Notes: generated from the sequence alone by a model not told the origin. DNA of 64,000 bases from Synechococcus sp. BSA11S (GCF_014224355.1 NZ_VNWP01000006.1:108527-172526); one strand, 5' to 3'. Counted from the stretch's first letter, positions 26,727 through 36,340 are shown. Numbers and translations are program-made.

Positions 26727-27755
26727 CTACTTCTGCAGCTGGCGCAGCGTCTTCGCCATCTCCGGCAGCTTGTTGAAGGCCGCCGAGCAGCGCAGCCACA
26801 ACCTGTTGGGAATGGCCGGATAGCCACTCACCACTTCGCCGGCGGCCACCTCGCCGTGAATCCCCGATTTGGAGGAGGCGATCGCGCGATCGCCGATCCT
26901 GGCCCGGTTGGCCACCCCCACCTGGCCGGCCAGAATCACCCCATCGCCGAGAATGGCTCCGCCGGCGATGCCCACCTGGGAGGCCAGGGCACAGCCGCGG
27001 CCGGTGACGACCCCATGGCCGATCTGAACCAGGTTGTCGATCTTGGTGCCGGCACCGATGCGCGTTTCCCCCACCGAGGGGCGATCGATGGTGGTGCCGC
27101 AGCCCACTTCCACCGCCTCCTCCAGCACCACAAGGCCGGTCTGGGGCATCTTGCGCCAGCCGCTGGCGGTGGGCACGAAGCCGAACCCTTCCGAGCCCAC
27201 CACGGCGTTGGAGTGGACCACGCAGGCGCGGGCCAGACGGCTGCCGGGGTGGAGGACCGCATTGGCATGGATTTCACAGCCTTCCGCCAGCTGCACGTCG
27301 TCGTAGAGCACGGCACCGGCATGGATGGTGCAGCCATCGCCGATCACGCTGCCCTCGCCCACCACCACATGGGCGCCGATGTGCAGCTCGCGACCCAGGC
27401 TGACCCCTGGCGCGATCACGGCACTGGGATGGATGCCCGGTGGCAGGCGGCGGGGGGGATGAAGGGCCTCGAGCGCCTCGGCGAAAGCCAGTCGCGGGTT
27501 CTTCAGGGCCACCCAGGCGATGCCCCTGGCACTGGCGAGCTGCTGCAGGTCGGGATCGGGAGGCAGCAACAGGGCTGCGGCGCCGCAGCCCTCGAGGGCG
27601 GCCGCCAGGCTGTGTCCCGGCTCGAGGAAGGCCAGCTCCCCCGCCGCGGCCTGGTCGACCGCCGCGGCGGTGCTCAGCTCGGGATCCGCGGCCAGATCCC
27701 TGGCGCTGGCCTCGTTCAGCTCGCTCAGGTGCGTGAGCAAGGTGCTGAAGCGCAT
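26727..27755 (-). CDS. lpxD: UDP-3-O-acylglucosamine N-acyltransferase
   Basis: 342 residues from [18 protein letters not shown]. An N-terminal uridine-binding domain is followed by a left-handed beta-helix of hexapeptide repeats ([20 protein letters not shown] and onward) and a C-terminal helix. LpxD adds the second acyl chain during lipid A synthesis, showing a lipid A-containing outer membrane. It lies between proB and leuB, with short gaps. Confidence 0.93.
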   Translation of the reverse strand: MRFSTLLTHLSELNEASARDLAADPELSTAAAVDQAAAGELAFLEPGHSLAAALEGCGAAALLLPPDPDLQQLASARGIAWVALKNPRLAFAEALEALHPPRRLPPGIHPSAVIAPGVSLGRELHIGAHVVVGEGSVIGDGCTIHAGAVLYDDVQLAEGCEIHANAVLHPGSRLARACVVHSNAVVGSEGFGFVPTASGWRKMPQTGLVVLEEAVEVGCGTTIDRPSVGETRIGAGTKIDNLVQIGHGVVTGRGCALASQVGIAGGAILGDGVILAGQVGVANRARIGDRAIASSKSGIHGEVAAGEVVSGYPAIPNRLWLRCSAAFNKLPEMAKTLRQLQK

Positions 27756-27795
27756 TCCAGGTTCGCGGCCGGTGGCCGGATCGTAGGGCGGGCCC

Positions 27796-28947
27796 TCAGC
27801 CCGGAGCCGTCGTCGGCGCGGTGAGCACCAGGTGGTCGCGGTGAACCACCGCACTGCCGGCGTTGTGGTCCAGGGTGCTCTGGGCCGCCCGGCTGCTCAG
27901 CCCCAGCACCTGGGCCACCTCAGCGCTGCTGAGGGCGCAGAGGCCACGGCCGATCTCGCGCCCCTCAAGGGAGAGCAGGCGCACCGCATCGCGGCGTTCG
28001 AACGCACCGTTCACCGCCCGGATGCCCACCGCCAGCAGCGAGGCCCCCCGCTCGAGCAGGGCCCTCTCGGCGCCGGGGTCGATCAGCAGGTCCCCCTTGG
28101 GCAGCAGGGCATGGGCGAGCCAGCCCTTGCGGTCGGGCAGGGGGCAGGGGCTGGGACGGAAGAGGGTGCCGAGGCGTTCGCCGGCCAGCAGAGCTTCGAG
28201 CACGGCAGGATCACGGCCATCGGCCAGGCGCACGGCGATGCCGCTGGAGGTGGCGATGCGGGCTGCAGCCAACTTGGTGGTCATGCCGCCGGTGCCCCAG
28301 CGGCCGCCGCCCTGGGCCACGCCGCTGAGGCGCTCCAGCTCCTGCAGATCCCGAACTTCCTCGATCGGTCGGGCACTGGTGTCACTGCGGGGATCGCCGG
28401 AATAGAGGCTGTCCACATCAGTGAGCAGCAGCAGCTCATCGGCGCCGATCGCCACGGCCACCAGGGCCGAGAGCGTGTCGTTGTCGCCGAAGCGCAGTTC
28501 ATCGGTGGCCAGGGTGTCGTTCTCGTTGACCACCGGCACCACGCCCCAGCTCAGGAGTTGCTCCAGGGTGCGGCAGGCGTTCTGGTAGCGCCGGCGGGAG
28601 GCGAGGTCGCCCCGGGTGAGCAGCACCTGGGCCACGGCGCTGCCGTGCCGGGCGAAGGCGGTTTCATAGAGCCGCATCAGCCGGCCCTGGCCCACGGCGG
28701 CAGCGGCCTGGAGGGCCACCACGTCCTCGGGACGTGCCACGAATCCGAGGGCATGGCAGCCCAGGCCCACCGCACCGCTGGTGACCAGCGCCATGGCTTC
28801 CCCCAGCTGACGTCGCCGGCTGAGGCTGGCGGCCAGGCCGGCGATCACGGCCTCGGTGTCGCGGCCCTGGGAGCCGCGCAAAAGGCTGGTGCCCACCTTG
28901 ACCACGCGGCGTTTCGAGGAGGTCGTAGCGGTCATCGGGGCGGTCAT
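27796..28947 (-). CDS. proB: Glutamate 5-kinase
   Basis: 383 residues when started at the ATG overlapping the yqeG stop (ATGA). The amino acid kinase domain has [33 protein letters not shown] and [13 protein letters not shown]. The C-terminal third is a PUA domain. It phosphorylates glutamate for proline synthesis. An additional start codon at 28956 would overlap yqeG more. Confidence 0.95.
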   Translation of the reverse strand: MTAPMTATTSSKRRVVKVGTSLLRGSQGRDTEAVIAGLAASLSRRRQLGEAMALVTSGAVGLGCHALGFVARPEDVVALQAAAAVGQGRLMRLYETAFARHGSAVAQVLLTRGDLASRRRYQNACRTLEQLLSWGVVPVVNENDTLATDELRFGDNDTLSALVAVAIGADELLLLTDVDSLYSGDPRSDTSARPIEEVRDLQELERLSGVAQGGGRWGTGGMTTKLAAARIATSSGIAVRLADGRDPAVLEALLAGERLGTLFRPSPCPLPDRKGWLAHALLPKGDLLIDPGAERALLERGASLLAVGIRAVNGAFERRDAVRLLSLEGREIGRGLCALSSAEVAQVLGLSSRAAQSTLDHNAGSAVVHRDHLVLTAPTTAPG

Positions 28948-29459
28948 CGGCTCCATTCGGTGCCCACCAGCCGCGCCAGGCTCACTTCAAGGCGTTGCAG
29001 GCGATCCTCCGGGCAGGGTTGCCCTTCGGGACCCAGCGGTTTCACCAGGACGGTGAACAGGCCGAGGCGGTTTCCCACCAGCACGTCCGTGAACAGGCGA
29101 TCGCCGGCCAGGGCCACCTGCTCGGGGGGGAGGGCAAGGTCGGCCAGCACCCGCCGCAGGGCACTGCGGCGGGGTTTGCCGGCGGAGGTGGTGTAGGGCA
29201 GATCCAGCCGCTGGGCCACCGCCCCGATCCGCCGCCGGGAGGGATTGTTGCTGAACAGATGCAGTCGCAGGTTGTCCTTGGCCTGCCGCAGCCAGGATTC
29301 CATCACCTGGGGCATCTCCGACTGGCGGCGGGGCAGCAGGGTGCGGTCCACATCCAGAACCAGGGCCCGGATGCCTCGATCGAGCAGGGCCTGCAACGGC
29401 ATCTGGGCCAGGGTCGTGGTCAGGACCCAGTCAGGACGGAGCAGATGCTGCAGCTTCAC
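28944..29459 (-). CDS. YqeG-family HAD (subclass IIIA) phosphatase
   Basis: 171 residues. HAD motif I is LVLDVDRTLLPR. The later blocks LFSNNPSRRR and KPRRSALRRVL, plus ALAGDRLFTDVLVGNR, complete the phosphatase core. In plants and cyanobacteria related enzymes dephosphorylate phosphatidylglycerolphosphate, which is one possibility here. It overlaps both neighbours by 4 bases (DUF3727 upstream and proB downstream). Confidence 0.85.
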   Translation of the reverse strand: MKLQHLLRPDWVLTTTLAQMPLQALLDRGIRALVLDVDRTLLPRRQSEMPQVMESWLRQAKDNLRLHLFSNNPSRRRIGAVAQRLDLPYTTSAGKPRRSALRRVLADLALPPEQVALAGDRLFTDVLVGNRLGLFTVLVKPLGPEGQPCPEDRLQRLEVSLARLVGTEWSR

Positions 29460-30025
29460 CCAACGATCTCCCGGTCTTCGAGCTCGGCTTCGATGCGTGG
29501 CTGCACCCGCTCGAATTCCTCCCCTTCCACCAGCACCGCTTCATTGTTCTGCATCCGGGCCACCACGAAGAACGGATCGAGGGGGATGTAGAGCCCGTAT
29601 TCGCGGTCTTCGGCGCGGAACTGGATCAACATTTCGTAGAGATCGGTCTCTTCGTCGCCGTCGCCCTCCCCCTGGAGGTCGTCCTCCAGGTCATCGGGAT
29701 CGGGTTCCTCCAGCTCTCCGCTCACGGTCAGGGTCACGGCCGAGCGCACCAGGGTCAGGTCGTGCTCCTGAAGCACCACATCGGCCACGGTGAGGATCGA
29801 CTCAGCGGCATTGACCTCCTCGATCACTTCATCGTCCTGATCATCACCCTCGGCCATGCGCACCAGGCACACCGGGGTGTCCACCGGCGTGAGCAGGGCA
29901 TAGTCGTGACCATCGAGTGGGATCAGCTGCTCGAGGAAGCAGAGCAGCTGGCGGTTCTGGCCATCACGAACGAGCACCGTGGGTACGTCACCGGATCCTG
30001 TGATCGACGGTCCTTCGGCACTCAT
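29456..30025 (-). CDS. DUF3727 / DUF1292-like protein
   Basis: 189 residues, very acidic in the middle (a run of Glu/Asp around DPDDLEDDLQGEGDGDEE). The N-terminal half (VLVRDGQNRQLLCFLEQLI) resembles DUF1292, and the C-terminal half (YGLYIPLDPFFVVARM) matches DUF3727. Cyanobacteria- and plastid-restricted; function unknown. It overlaps yqeG by ATGA and follows ruvX with 19 bases between. Confidence 0.85.
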   Translation of the reverse strand: MSAEGPSITGSGDVPTVLVRDGQNRQLLCFLEQLIPLDGHDYALLTPVDTPVCLVRMAEGDDQDDEVIEEVNAAESILTVADVVLQEHDLTLVRSAVTLTVSGELEEPDPDDLEDDLQGEGDGDEETDLYEMLIQFRAEDREYGLYIPLDPFFVVARMQNNEAVLVEGEEFERVQPRIEAELEDREIVG

Positions 30026-30044
30026 GGGGAATCAGCAGGTCACA

Positions 30045-30530
30045 TCAGAATGTCTCAGCGCCTGCCGGCCGGTCGAGATTCGGTGTCGCAGGCCTGACCG
30101 GATGGGGTTCTGGTCCCTCGTGCAGCCACTGCTCCAGCAGCAGGGCCGCCGCAACGCTGTCCAGCTGTCCGCTGCGGTCGCCGTGGAGCCCGTGACGCTC
30201 GCCGGCCTCCCAGCTGCTGCTGTGTTCATTCACCCAGGCCAGCGGCAAGGCCAGGGCCAGGGCCAGGCGCTCGCCGTAGCGGCGGCAGTGCTTGGCCTGG
30301 AGGGTGGGCTGCTGGTTGGCATCAAGGGGCAGACCCACCACCAGGGCCTGGACCCGCCGCTGGGTCACCAGAGGGCGCAGCCTTTGGAGATCCGCTGAAA
30401 ATGCTCCCCGACCCAGGGGGGGCAGGGGGGTCACCGTGAGGCCGAGCGGATCGCAGCCCGCCAGTCCGATCCTGCGACGACCCACGTCGAGGGCCAGCAC
30501 CGAGCGGGGGGGCGGCGCCTGGCGGCTCAC
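30045..30530 (-). CDS. ruvX: Putative pre-16S rRNA nuclease / Holliday junction resolvase-like YqgF
   Basis: 161 residues with RNase-H-like fold marks: LALDVGRRRIGLAGCDP at the N-terminus, VVGLPLDANQQPT in the middle and the aspartate in LDSVAAALLLEQWL near the end. Family members process the 5' end of 16S rRNA. The start overlaps the stop of the upstream gene (ATGA). Confidence 0.9.
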   Translation of the reverse strand: MSRQAPPPRSVLALDVGRRRIGLAGCDPLGLTVTPLPPLGRGAFSADLQRLRPLVTQRRVQALVVGLPLDANQQPTLQAKHCRRYGERLALALALPLAWVNEHSSSWEAGERHGLHGDRSGQLDSVAAALLLEQWLHEGPEPHPVRPATPNLDRPAGAETF

Positions 30531-31681
30531 CGGCCGCTGCCCAGAGACTGGGGGGCATGGTGGCCTCCCCCCCCGCGCTGCAGGGGGGTGGGAACGGGCC
30601 TGCGGCGCGGCTTGAACGGATCGAGAACCGTGTCAAGTCGCCAGGACTGGCGGCTGAGCAGCCGCGACCCCTGGCGCCTCCAGACGCTGCGGGCCATCAG
30701 CAGCTCCTCCCCCTCCGCCACGGCTCCCAGCTGGCTCAGCCAGTGTTCCCGCTCATGGTCGTCACTGTCGCTGCGCAGCCGCAGGGGCGAGATTCCGCCG
30801 GCCAGCTGCCGCACCAGGCCGGCCAGGCTGGGGCCATAGAGGTGGGCCCAGCCGGGGTGCAGGGTCACCTCCAGCTCCGGCGGCCCCAGGCTTCGGCACC
30901 GCAGCCGCCGCACGGCCGCCACGGCCTGCTGGCGGCTGGGATCGACCCAGAGCAGACCTTGGCCCTCGCTCTGATCGAGCACATCCTCGATGCGGCGATC
31001 CAGCAGCTGACGCAACCGGGCCGGGCAGGTGGCCTGCTCCAGGTGCCAGAGCAGGGAAGCGCTGCGGCGATTGAGGGGCCGCAGCTGCAGCTCACCGCCT
31101 GGCAGGGTGCTCGCCGGCGGGGCGGTGCCGGCCTCGATGGGATCAGGATCCCAGTACCAGAGCGTTTCCAGGAGCAATGGCTGGAACCCCTGCTCGCGCA
31201 GCAGGGCCAGGCGATCCTTGTGGCCGGCGGGAACCCTTGTGATCCAGCTCGAGGCCCCCGGGCAACGGCGGAGGGCCTCGCGCAGGAGGGCCCCCTCCAC
31301 CTGCCGCGGGCTTGGGGATCCAGGTTCGCTCAGGGCTTGGCGGCAGAGGCGCAGCTCCTCCACCCCCCAGCAGCTGCCGCTGCGGTTGAGCCGCCGCACC
31401 ACCCCCAGGCCGAGCAGGCGATCGCCGCCCTGGTGGGCTACCAGCACTTCAGGGGCCAGGGGCGGACGTCGCACCAGGCTGCTGAGCAGTCGCTCCGGAG
31501 TCTGCAGCAGCAGGGCTTTCTGCAGCAGCGGCTGCAGATCGAGAACAGCCGCATCCTGCAGGTGCGGCAGCATCCAGCCCTGCAGGGGGTCGACCTGCAC
31601 CTCCTCGCCGGTGGCGTGTGGATCACCACCAGGGGACCGGGTTGGCGTGGGGTGACGCACGGAACGACCGCTGATGATCAA
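30527..31681 (-). CDS. Conserved-looking hypothetical protein, possibly GNAT-related
   Basis: 384 residues, of which the first 25-35 may be untranslated. Two similar-sized halves are visible. The motifs APEVLVAHQGGDRLLGLGVV in the first and PELEVTLHPGWAHLYGPSL in the second are reminiscent of acetyltransferase-like folds, but I see no firm acetyl-CoA loop. The C-terminus is Arg/Pro-rich. It overlaps ruvX by ATGA and follows the CofE-like gene. Function unknown. Confidence 0.65.
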   Translation of the reverse strand: MIISGRSVRHPTPTRSPGGDPHATGEEVQVDPLQGWMLPHLQDAAVLDLQPLLQKALLLQTPERLLSSLVRRPPLAPEVLVAHQGGDRLLGLGVVRRLNRSGSCWGVEELRLCRQALSEPGSPSPRQVEGALLREALRRCPGASSWITRVPAGHKDRLALLREQGFQPLLLETLWYWDPDPIEAGTAPPASTLPGGELQLRPLNRRSASLLWHLEQATCPARLRQLLDRRIEDVLDQSEGQGLLWVDPSRQQAVAAVRRLRCRSLGPPELEVTLHPGWAHLYGPSLAGLVRQLAGGISPLRLRSDSDDHEREHWLSQLGAVAEGEELLMARSVWRRQGSRLLSRQSWRLDTVLDPFKPRRRPVPTPLQRGGGGHHAPQSLGSGR

Positions 31682-31713
31682 CTGTATCGGGACGAGACAG
31701 GTCTCCTCAGGCC

Positions 31714-32934
31714 TCAGGCGGGTCGCACCAGCACCAGAGGTGTGCGTTCGTTGGCGTTCCCCGCCGGGTTGGGACGCAGGGCACGCCGCAGCAGGTCCTC
31801 GTTGCAGCCGGCACTGGAGGCCAGCACCTTGACCCGCCCCAGATCGTTGACGTCGACGACGGCCACCGGCACGCCCAGGGCCAGAGCCAGCTCCTGACAG
31901 CAGCGCTCGGGTTGGTCGGGACCCAGCACGATCGTCTGGTCATAGGGAGGGGTGGTGCCGGTGATGTCGTCGATCAAGCGGGCCTGGTCACCGGCAAGCC
32001 GGTAGAAGCCCCCCTTGCTGCCCACCACTTTCATCAGGCTGCCGGCCAGCCAGGCGCAGAGAACCCTCGCCGGGCCGACCGTATCGATCAGGCTCTGCAG
32101 GCCGCAGGCCGTGGCCAGGCTGCTGGTGGGATGGAAGACGCGGCAGAGCAGCCGGGCCAGGCAGGAGGGCTCCACCATGGCGGGGTGCTGGTAGCGGCCC
32201 TGGATCACCGCCAGGGGAGTCTCGCCGATGGTGAGGATGTCGCCGGGGCGCAGCACGGGTCCGGCGTAGCGGCGCAGCACCTCGGCGGGATCATCGAGAA
32301 CCCCCAGCAGATGGGTGGGTACCGGCAACACCTGGCAGCCGTCGCCCGCACGCCAGGCCGCTGTGGCCGGATCGCGCGGTTGGGGATGGCGCACAGGTAC
32401 CAGGAAGCCCTGGCGCCGCTCCAGGCGCCCGAAGGGTCCGTAATTCACCCAGACCACCTCCAGCCAGAGGGTGTCGAGCAATTCCTGCAGGAGGGTGTGG
32501 CGCTCCTCCGGGCTCGGTGCGTTGGCTCCCCCCGCCAGGCTGATGCGCACCGTGGCTCTGACCTGGGTGCTCTTGTGGCCCTTCACGATGTAGGCCGCCC
32601 AGTAGCCATCGGGCCGACTCGACTCGTCGGGGTGATCGGCGACGACGCTGCTGGCCACGCGCAGGTGGGAGAGGTCTTCCCGGCCGAGCACGGTGGCGCG
32701 CAGCTCCAGCTCGGGAACCATCACCTCCATGCGGTGATGGGGATTGTCGATGCGCAAGGTGCCCTCAAACGTCACCGAGCCTTCATCGGTCCAGCGGGTG
32801 CTCCAGGGGCCCGAACTCAGCCGCAGGGGCGAGGCCGGCCGCAGGCGGTGGCGCAACTCCAGCCAAAGCAGGGTGAGGCCGAACAGCAGCGCCAGCAGAA
32901 TCAGCGCGCAGAGCGTTGGGGGCAGGGACGGCAA
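31714..32934 (-). CDS. CofE-like (F420-0:gamma-glutamyl ligase) family protein with N-terminal membrane anchor
   Basis: 406 residues. The first ~25 residues (LCALILLALLFGLTLLWLEL) form a membrane anchor. A long unassigned segment follows, then a CofE-like domain with GPVLRPGDILTIGETPLAV, VEPSCLARLLCRVFHP and IDDITGTTPPYDQTIVLGP. CofE adds glutamate to cofactor F420-0, but cyanobacteria are not known to make full F420, so this cyanobacterial branch probably has another substrate. It is divergent from phoH. Confidence 0.75.
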   Translation of the reverse strand: MPSLPPTLCALILLALLFGLTLLWLELRHRLRPASPLRLSSGPWSTRWTDEGSVTFEGTLRIDNPHHRMEVMVPELELRATVLGREDLSHLRVASSVVADHPDESSRPDGYWAAYIVKGHKSTQVRATVRISLAGGANAPSPEERHTLLQELLDTLWLEVVWVNYGPFGRLERRQGFLVPVRHPQPRDPATAAWRAGDGCQVLPVPTHLLGVLDDPAEVLRRYAGPVLRPGDILTIGETPLAVIQGRYQHPAMVEPSCLARLLCRVFHPTSSLATACGLQSLIDTVGPARVLCAWLAGSLMKVVGSKGGFYRLAGDQARLIDDITGTTPPYDQTIVLGPDQPERCCQELALALGVPVAVVDVNDLGRVKVLASSAGCNEDLLRRALRPNPAGNANERTPLVLVRPA

Positions 32935-33043
32935 GGGGCAGGGGCGCCGAAGTCAGCGGGAGCGTAAGCCGTGCCCGGTTTGCGGTGCTGGTGGGGTGGA
33001 CACCGCTGCGGCCTAGGTTCGATGTCTGGCCATTGCGGCGCGG

Positions 33044-34429
33044 GTGGTGAAGAAGACCTTCGTTCTCGACACGAACGTGCTCCTGCACGATCCACTGGCG
33101 ATCACCCGATTCGAAGACAACACGGTGGTGATCCCGATTGAGGTGGTCGAGGAGATCGACCGCTTCAAGCGGGATTCCTCCGAGAGGGGCCGCAATGCCC
33201 GCCAGACCTCCCGCCTGCTGGATGAGCTGCGCGCCAAGGGCAACCTCTCCGAGGGGGTGGAGATGAACGCGGAGCACCACGGCATGCTGAAGGTGGTGTT
33301 CTGCCGCAGCGAAACCCTCGCCCAGCTGCCGCCGGAGCTGAAATCCGGCAACGGTGACAACAACATCCTGGCGGTGGCGCTGGAGCAGCGCCTCCAGGAC
33401 GTGATGGGCAACCATCCCCCCGTGGTGCTCGTCACCAAGGACACCAACCTGCGCATCAAGGCTGATGCGGTGGGCCTGATCGCCCAGGACTACAGCACCG
33501 ACAAGGTGGCGATTGCCGACCTGTACCCGGGCTTCAGCGCGTGGGTGGTGACGGCAGAGCAGATCGACCAGTTGCACCACCAGGGATCCCTCGTCCTGGA
33601 CCAGCTGCCGCCACGGTTGCCTCCCCAGCCACCGCTGCTGCCCAATGAAGGGGTGACCCTGGTGGATGCCCTGCAACCCCAGCACACCCTGCTGGCGCGG
33701 GCGGATGGGACCGCCAAGGGTCTGCGGCCCCTGCAAAAGGTGACGCGAAACAAGCTGGGGCGGGTGAGCCCCCGCAATCGGGAGCAGACCTTCGCCCTCG
33801 ACCTGCTGCTGGATCCCGCCGTCAGCCTGGTCACTCTGGTGGGCAAGGCCGGCACCGGCAAGACCCTCCTGGCCCTGGCCGCCGGGCTGCATCAGGTGGC
33901 CGATGATCACCTCTACGATCGTCTGCTGGTGACCCGGCCGGTGATTCCCCTGGGCAAGGACATCGGCTTCCTGCCCGGTGATCTCCAGGAGAAAATGGGC
34001 CCGTGGATGCAGCCGATCATCGACAACCTCGATTACCTGCTCGGTGGCGAGGACGCCCCGATGGGCAGCCTGCGTTCCAGCCGGGGCCCGCGCAACAACT
34101 GGTCGGATCTCAAGGGGATGGGCCTGCTGGAGGTGGAGGCGATCACCTACATCCGCGGCCGCTCGATCCCGCGCCAGTACATGGTGGTGGATGAGGCGCA
34201 GAACCTCACGCCCCATGAGGTGAAGACGATCGTGACACGGGTGGGGGAAGGCACCAAGATCGTGTTCACCGGTGATCCCTACCAGATCGACAATCCCTAC
34301 GTGGATGCCGACAGCAACGGCCTCACCTGGCTGGTGGAGCGTTTCAAGGGCCAGCGGCTGGCGGGCCATGTGACCCTCCTCAAGGGCGAACGTTCACCCC
34401 TGGCGGAGCTGGCGGCGAACCTGCTCTGA
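33044..34429 (+). CDS. PIN-PhoH fusion protein (YlaK/PhoH2 type)
   Basis: 461 residues. The N-terminal PIN domain (VLDTNVLLHDPLA, with acidic residues in VEEIDRF and GDNNILAVAL) is a likely RNase. The C-terminal PhoH domain has Walker [16 protein letters not shown] and Walker B VVDEAQNLTPHE, an ATPase/RNA-helicase module. Such fusions act as RNA helicase-nucleases. Starts GTG at 33044 or 33047. It ends right before the accessory island. Confidence 0.9.
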   Translation: MVKKTFVLDTNVLLHDPLAITRFEDNTVVIPIEVVEEIDRFKRDSSERGRNARQTSRLLDELRAKGNLSEGVEMNAEHHGMLKVVFCRSETLAQLPPELKSGNGDNNILAVALEQRLQDVMGNHPPVVLVTKDTNLRIKADAVGLIAQDYSTDKVAIADLYPGFSAWVVTAEQIDQLHHQGSLVLDQLPPRLPPQPPLLPNEGVTLVDALQPQHTLLARADGTAKGLRPLQKVTRNKLGRVSPRNREQTFALDLLLDPAVSLVTLVGKAGTGKTLLALAAGLHQVADDHLYDRLLVTRPVIPLGKDIGFLPGDLQEKMGPWMQPIIDNLDYLLGGEDAPMGSLRSSRGPRNNWSDLKGMGLLEVEAITYIRGRSIPRQYMVVDEAQNLTPHEVKTIVTRVGEGTKIVFTGDPYQIDNPYVDADSNGLTWLVERFKGQRLAGHVTLLKGERSPLAELAANLL

Positions 34430-34736
34430 GTGCTTCACCCATTGCGCGGACGGCGTTCCTCATTTCGACGAATCCCTGACAGCGGATCGCCGGACTTCGA
34501 CGCAAGAGAAGAATCGCACGAGCCTGCAGCTCTGTTTTGCGCTGGGATGGTGTGCCACTCCGATCTCCCCTCCGAATGCGATCAGATCAGTTCGTTCAAC
34601 AAGTGGGTTGCCTGGAATGAGCTCTGAGTGTGAATGGGCAGATGGCTGACTTGAAGTCAGAGTTGCAATGGACTGCAGCGTCTTGTTATGCAGAGTTTTG
34701 GTTAGACTCATTGCAGGATGCACAGATTATCCTTGA
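34430..34736. other. Left edge of the accessory island, no convincing gene
   Basis: About 300 bases between phoH and the metallo-beta-lactamase-fold gene. Short open frames on both strands look like noise with no family signature. Base composition shifts from the GC-rich backbone to a more AT-rich sequence. It contains the imperfect palindrome described separately at 34594-34691. Confidence 0.6.
34594..34691. repeat. Candidate attC-like recombination site (weak)
   Basis: The 98-base element is bounded by GTTCAAC (fits RYYYAAC) and GTTATGC (one mismatch to GTTRRRY). Inner arms AACAAG/CTTGTT and CTCTGA/TCAGAG pair across it, leaving a loop of about 29 bases. Size and layout fit the 57-141 base range of integron attC sites. 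Orientation cannot be told from the boxes. It lies about 45 bases beyond the stop of the metallo-beta-lactamase-fold gene, where a cassette boundary would be expected. Confidence 0.4.
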
Positions 34737-35471
34737 TTATGTGTTCAAGAGCCGATCTGAGAGCGCCCGAAGAAGCGTCGCACCGTCACCTTTCCAAACG
34801 CTGCCATGCATGCAAGCTAAAGTTGTCGGTTCAGTCATTGCCAGACGCTCTAGTAAACTCGGTGCATTAGTTGAATGTGAGAAGTAATCCATTTTTTCTC
34901 TGAAGGCTTCGCTTGGTTCGAGTATGTCAACTTCGGTAACCGGTGACTCTCCGCGGCCGGGTTGTGTGAATAAATCCCCGCAAAGTAGTGTTCGCGAATT
35001 TTCCTCAAAGAAATACCCTGTCTCCCATCCGTGAGGAAGATGGGGGGTGTCCAACCACCTCAATCGATGCCCGCCGATTACCAGTATTTCCCCGTCGGCC
35101 ATTGATTTTGCTGGCCTGTCAGCGACGTCGTCTATTGAAACCATAGCCGCGACTTTGCCGCACACGGGTTGCGCGTGCGGTGCGTCCGCAAGCCACTCAT
35201 TTAGCGACCCGCACTCATCAGCCTCGTAATGTGAAAATGCAATGTACCTCAGTGACTCCTTAGGTAATATGAAGTTAACGGCTTCCGATACGAGTGGAAA
35301 CATTTTTCTTGGGCCAGTATGGAAAAGTAAGGGTTCGTCACTTACCAACAGGAACTGATTGAAAGAAAAACCACCGGGAATAATGCTAGGTGGCACTGGT
35401 GTGTTTATTCTGAAGATCCCTTCAGCTACTTCATGCGCATTAGTTCCAGATTGACTATTGGTCGTTGCCAT
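34737..35471 (-). CDS. Metallo-beta-lactamase-fold protein of the oxygen-binding diiron (ODP) type
   Basis: 244 residues. Its metal ligands follow the flavodiiron pattern: H81-x-E83-x-D85 in SHYEADECGSL, H147 in HLPHGWE, D166 in LLCGDLF and H222 in CMHGSVW. The spacing (61, 18 and 55 residues between) is as in flavodiiron proteins. No flavodoxin domain follows, so it is a stand-alone diiron protein, perhaps a redox or O2/NO sensor or reductase partner. Codon use is AT-richer than the neighbours, suggesting transfer. It is the only gene with an enzymatic fold among the island's small genes. Confidence 0.8.
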   Translation of the reverse strand: MATTNSQSGTNAHEVAEGIFRINTPVPPSIIPGGFSFNQFLLVSDEPLLFHTGPRKMFPLVSEAVNFILPKESLRYIAFSHYEADECGSLNEWLADAPHAQPVCGKVAAMVSIDDVADRPAKSMADGEILVIGGHRLRWLDTPHLPHGWETGYFFEENSRTLLCGDLFTQPGRGESPVTEVDILEPSEAFREKMDYFSHSTNAPSLLERLAMTEPTTLACMHGSVWKGDGATLLRALSDRLLNT

Positions 35472-35733
35472 GCTGCTGCCCCCTCAAACCCCATATCTTG
35501 GGAATTAAATTGCCCATGATAACAGTCAAATGGCTTGACACAGAGAAAGGGCCATTCTCGCTCCACAGCGTCTGCTCAATCCTCGGATTGAAACTAATCG
35601 GAATAGATCGTAAAACTGCTTTTCAGTGCCGAGTGGTTTTAGTCACGCTGCATAGCGCTCGCCATCACCTGGCCGCAAGGAGTGCTCGGCGAAGAAGATA
35701 GCCATGCGGTGGCGGCTCAGGTGCATGGTGGTG

Positions 35734-36090
35734 TTAGAGAGTGGCAGGAGTGTCAGGTTCAAGAAGCGGCAACACTCTCGAAGTCACCATCGTCATTACA
35801 TCTGAGGAGGCCCGCTCAATGAACTTTGCTTTCCTCGATCGCCAGTCAAGGCTCTTCACCTGATCTGACAGAACAACTCCGTTGACGGCAGCTCCATCCG
35901 GAATCTGTACTTCGAAAGGGTATCCTTTGATCTTGGACGTCACAGGACAGAACAAGGCGAGACCAACTTTTCCATTGTAGGTCTTTGGAGATAGAACAAG
36001 TGCTGGCCTTCTTCCACGCTGTTCACTTCCGACTTGCGGTGAGAACTCCAGCCACACCAGATCACCACGATCGGGAACGTAGTACGACAT
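35734..36090 (-). CDS. mazF: MazF/PemK-type mRNA endoribonuclease toxin
   Basis: 118 residues. The N-terminal block YVPDRGDLVWLEFSPQVG and GRRPALVLSP, then LFCPVTSKIKGYPFEV and GVVLSDQVKSLDW, are the classic MazF/PemK core. It cleaves mRNA at short motifs when freed from its antitoxin. The ATG overlaps the antitoxin stop (TGATG), so the two are coupled. Its own stop codon lies in CTCTAAC. Confidence 0.93.
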   Translation of the reverse strand: MSYYVPDRGDLVWLEFSPQVGSEQRGRRPALVLSPKTYNGKVGLALFCPVTSKIKGYPFEVQIPDGAAVNGVVLSDQVKSLDWRSRKAKFIERASSDVMTMVTSRVLPLLEPDTPATL

Positions 36091-36332
36091 CAGAAAGCTT
36101 CGCCCCCTACTGCATCCCCTGTATCAATGGACGCGTGGATGTTCTCTGGTGTGACTTCTGCAAGAAGATCCGCAAGCCTGAGCCGGCTTGGCACGGAGGG
36201 CCTCAGGACCAGCTCACCATCCTTCGCGGTGAGGCAGACCTCGGTGCCAGCCCCCAAGCCCACCTTCTCAGCCAAGCCGCGTGGAATCCTGACCCCAAGG
36301 CTGTTTCCCCATTTTTGAACCTTCGTCCGCAT
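36090..36332 (-). CDS. mazE: MazE/AbrB-type antitoxin
   Basis: 80 residues, starting MRTKVQKWGNSLGVRIPRG, the standard MazE/SpoVT-AbrB DNA-binding domain. The C-terminal half (LRLADLLAEVTPENIH) is the toxin-binding tail. It is first in the operon and probably represses the shared promoter, which carries a palindrome just upstream. Confidence 0.93.
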   Translation of the reverse strand: MRTKVQKWGNSLGVRIPRGLAEKVGLGAGTEVCLTAKDGELVLRPSVPSRLRLADLLAEVTPENIHASIDTGDAVGGEAF

Positions 36333-36340
36333 GCCCCAAA

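Noticed and set aside
34430..34627. 65-codon plus-strand frame after phoH
   Set aside because: No family signature, and it overlaps the attC-like palindrome. It looks like noise at an island boundary.
35465..35701. Possible second attC or small gene between the metallo-beta-lactamase-fold and mazF genes
   Set aside because: No pair of RYYYAAC and GTTRRRY boxes with a plausible stem was found within 57-141 bases; the open frame has no family match.
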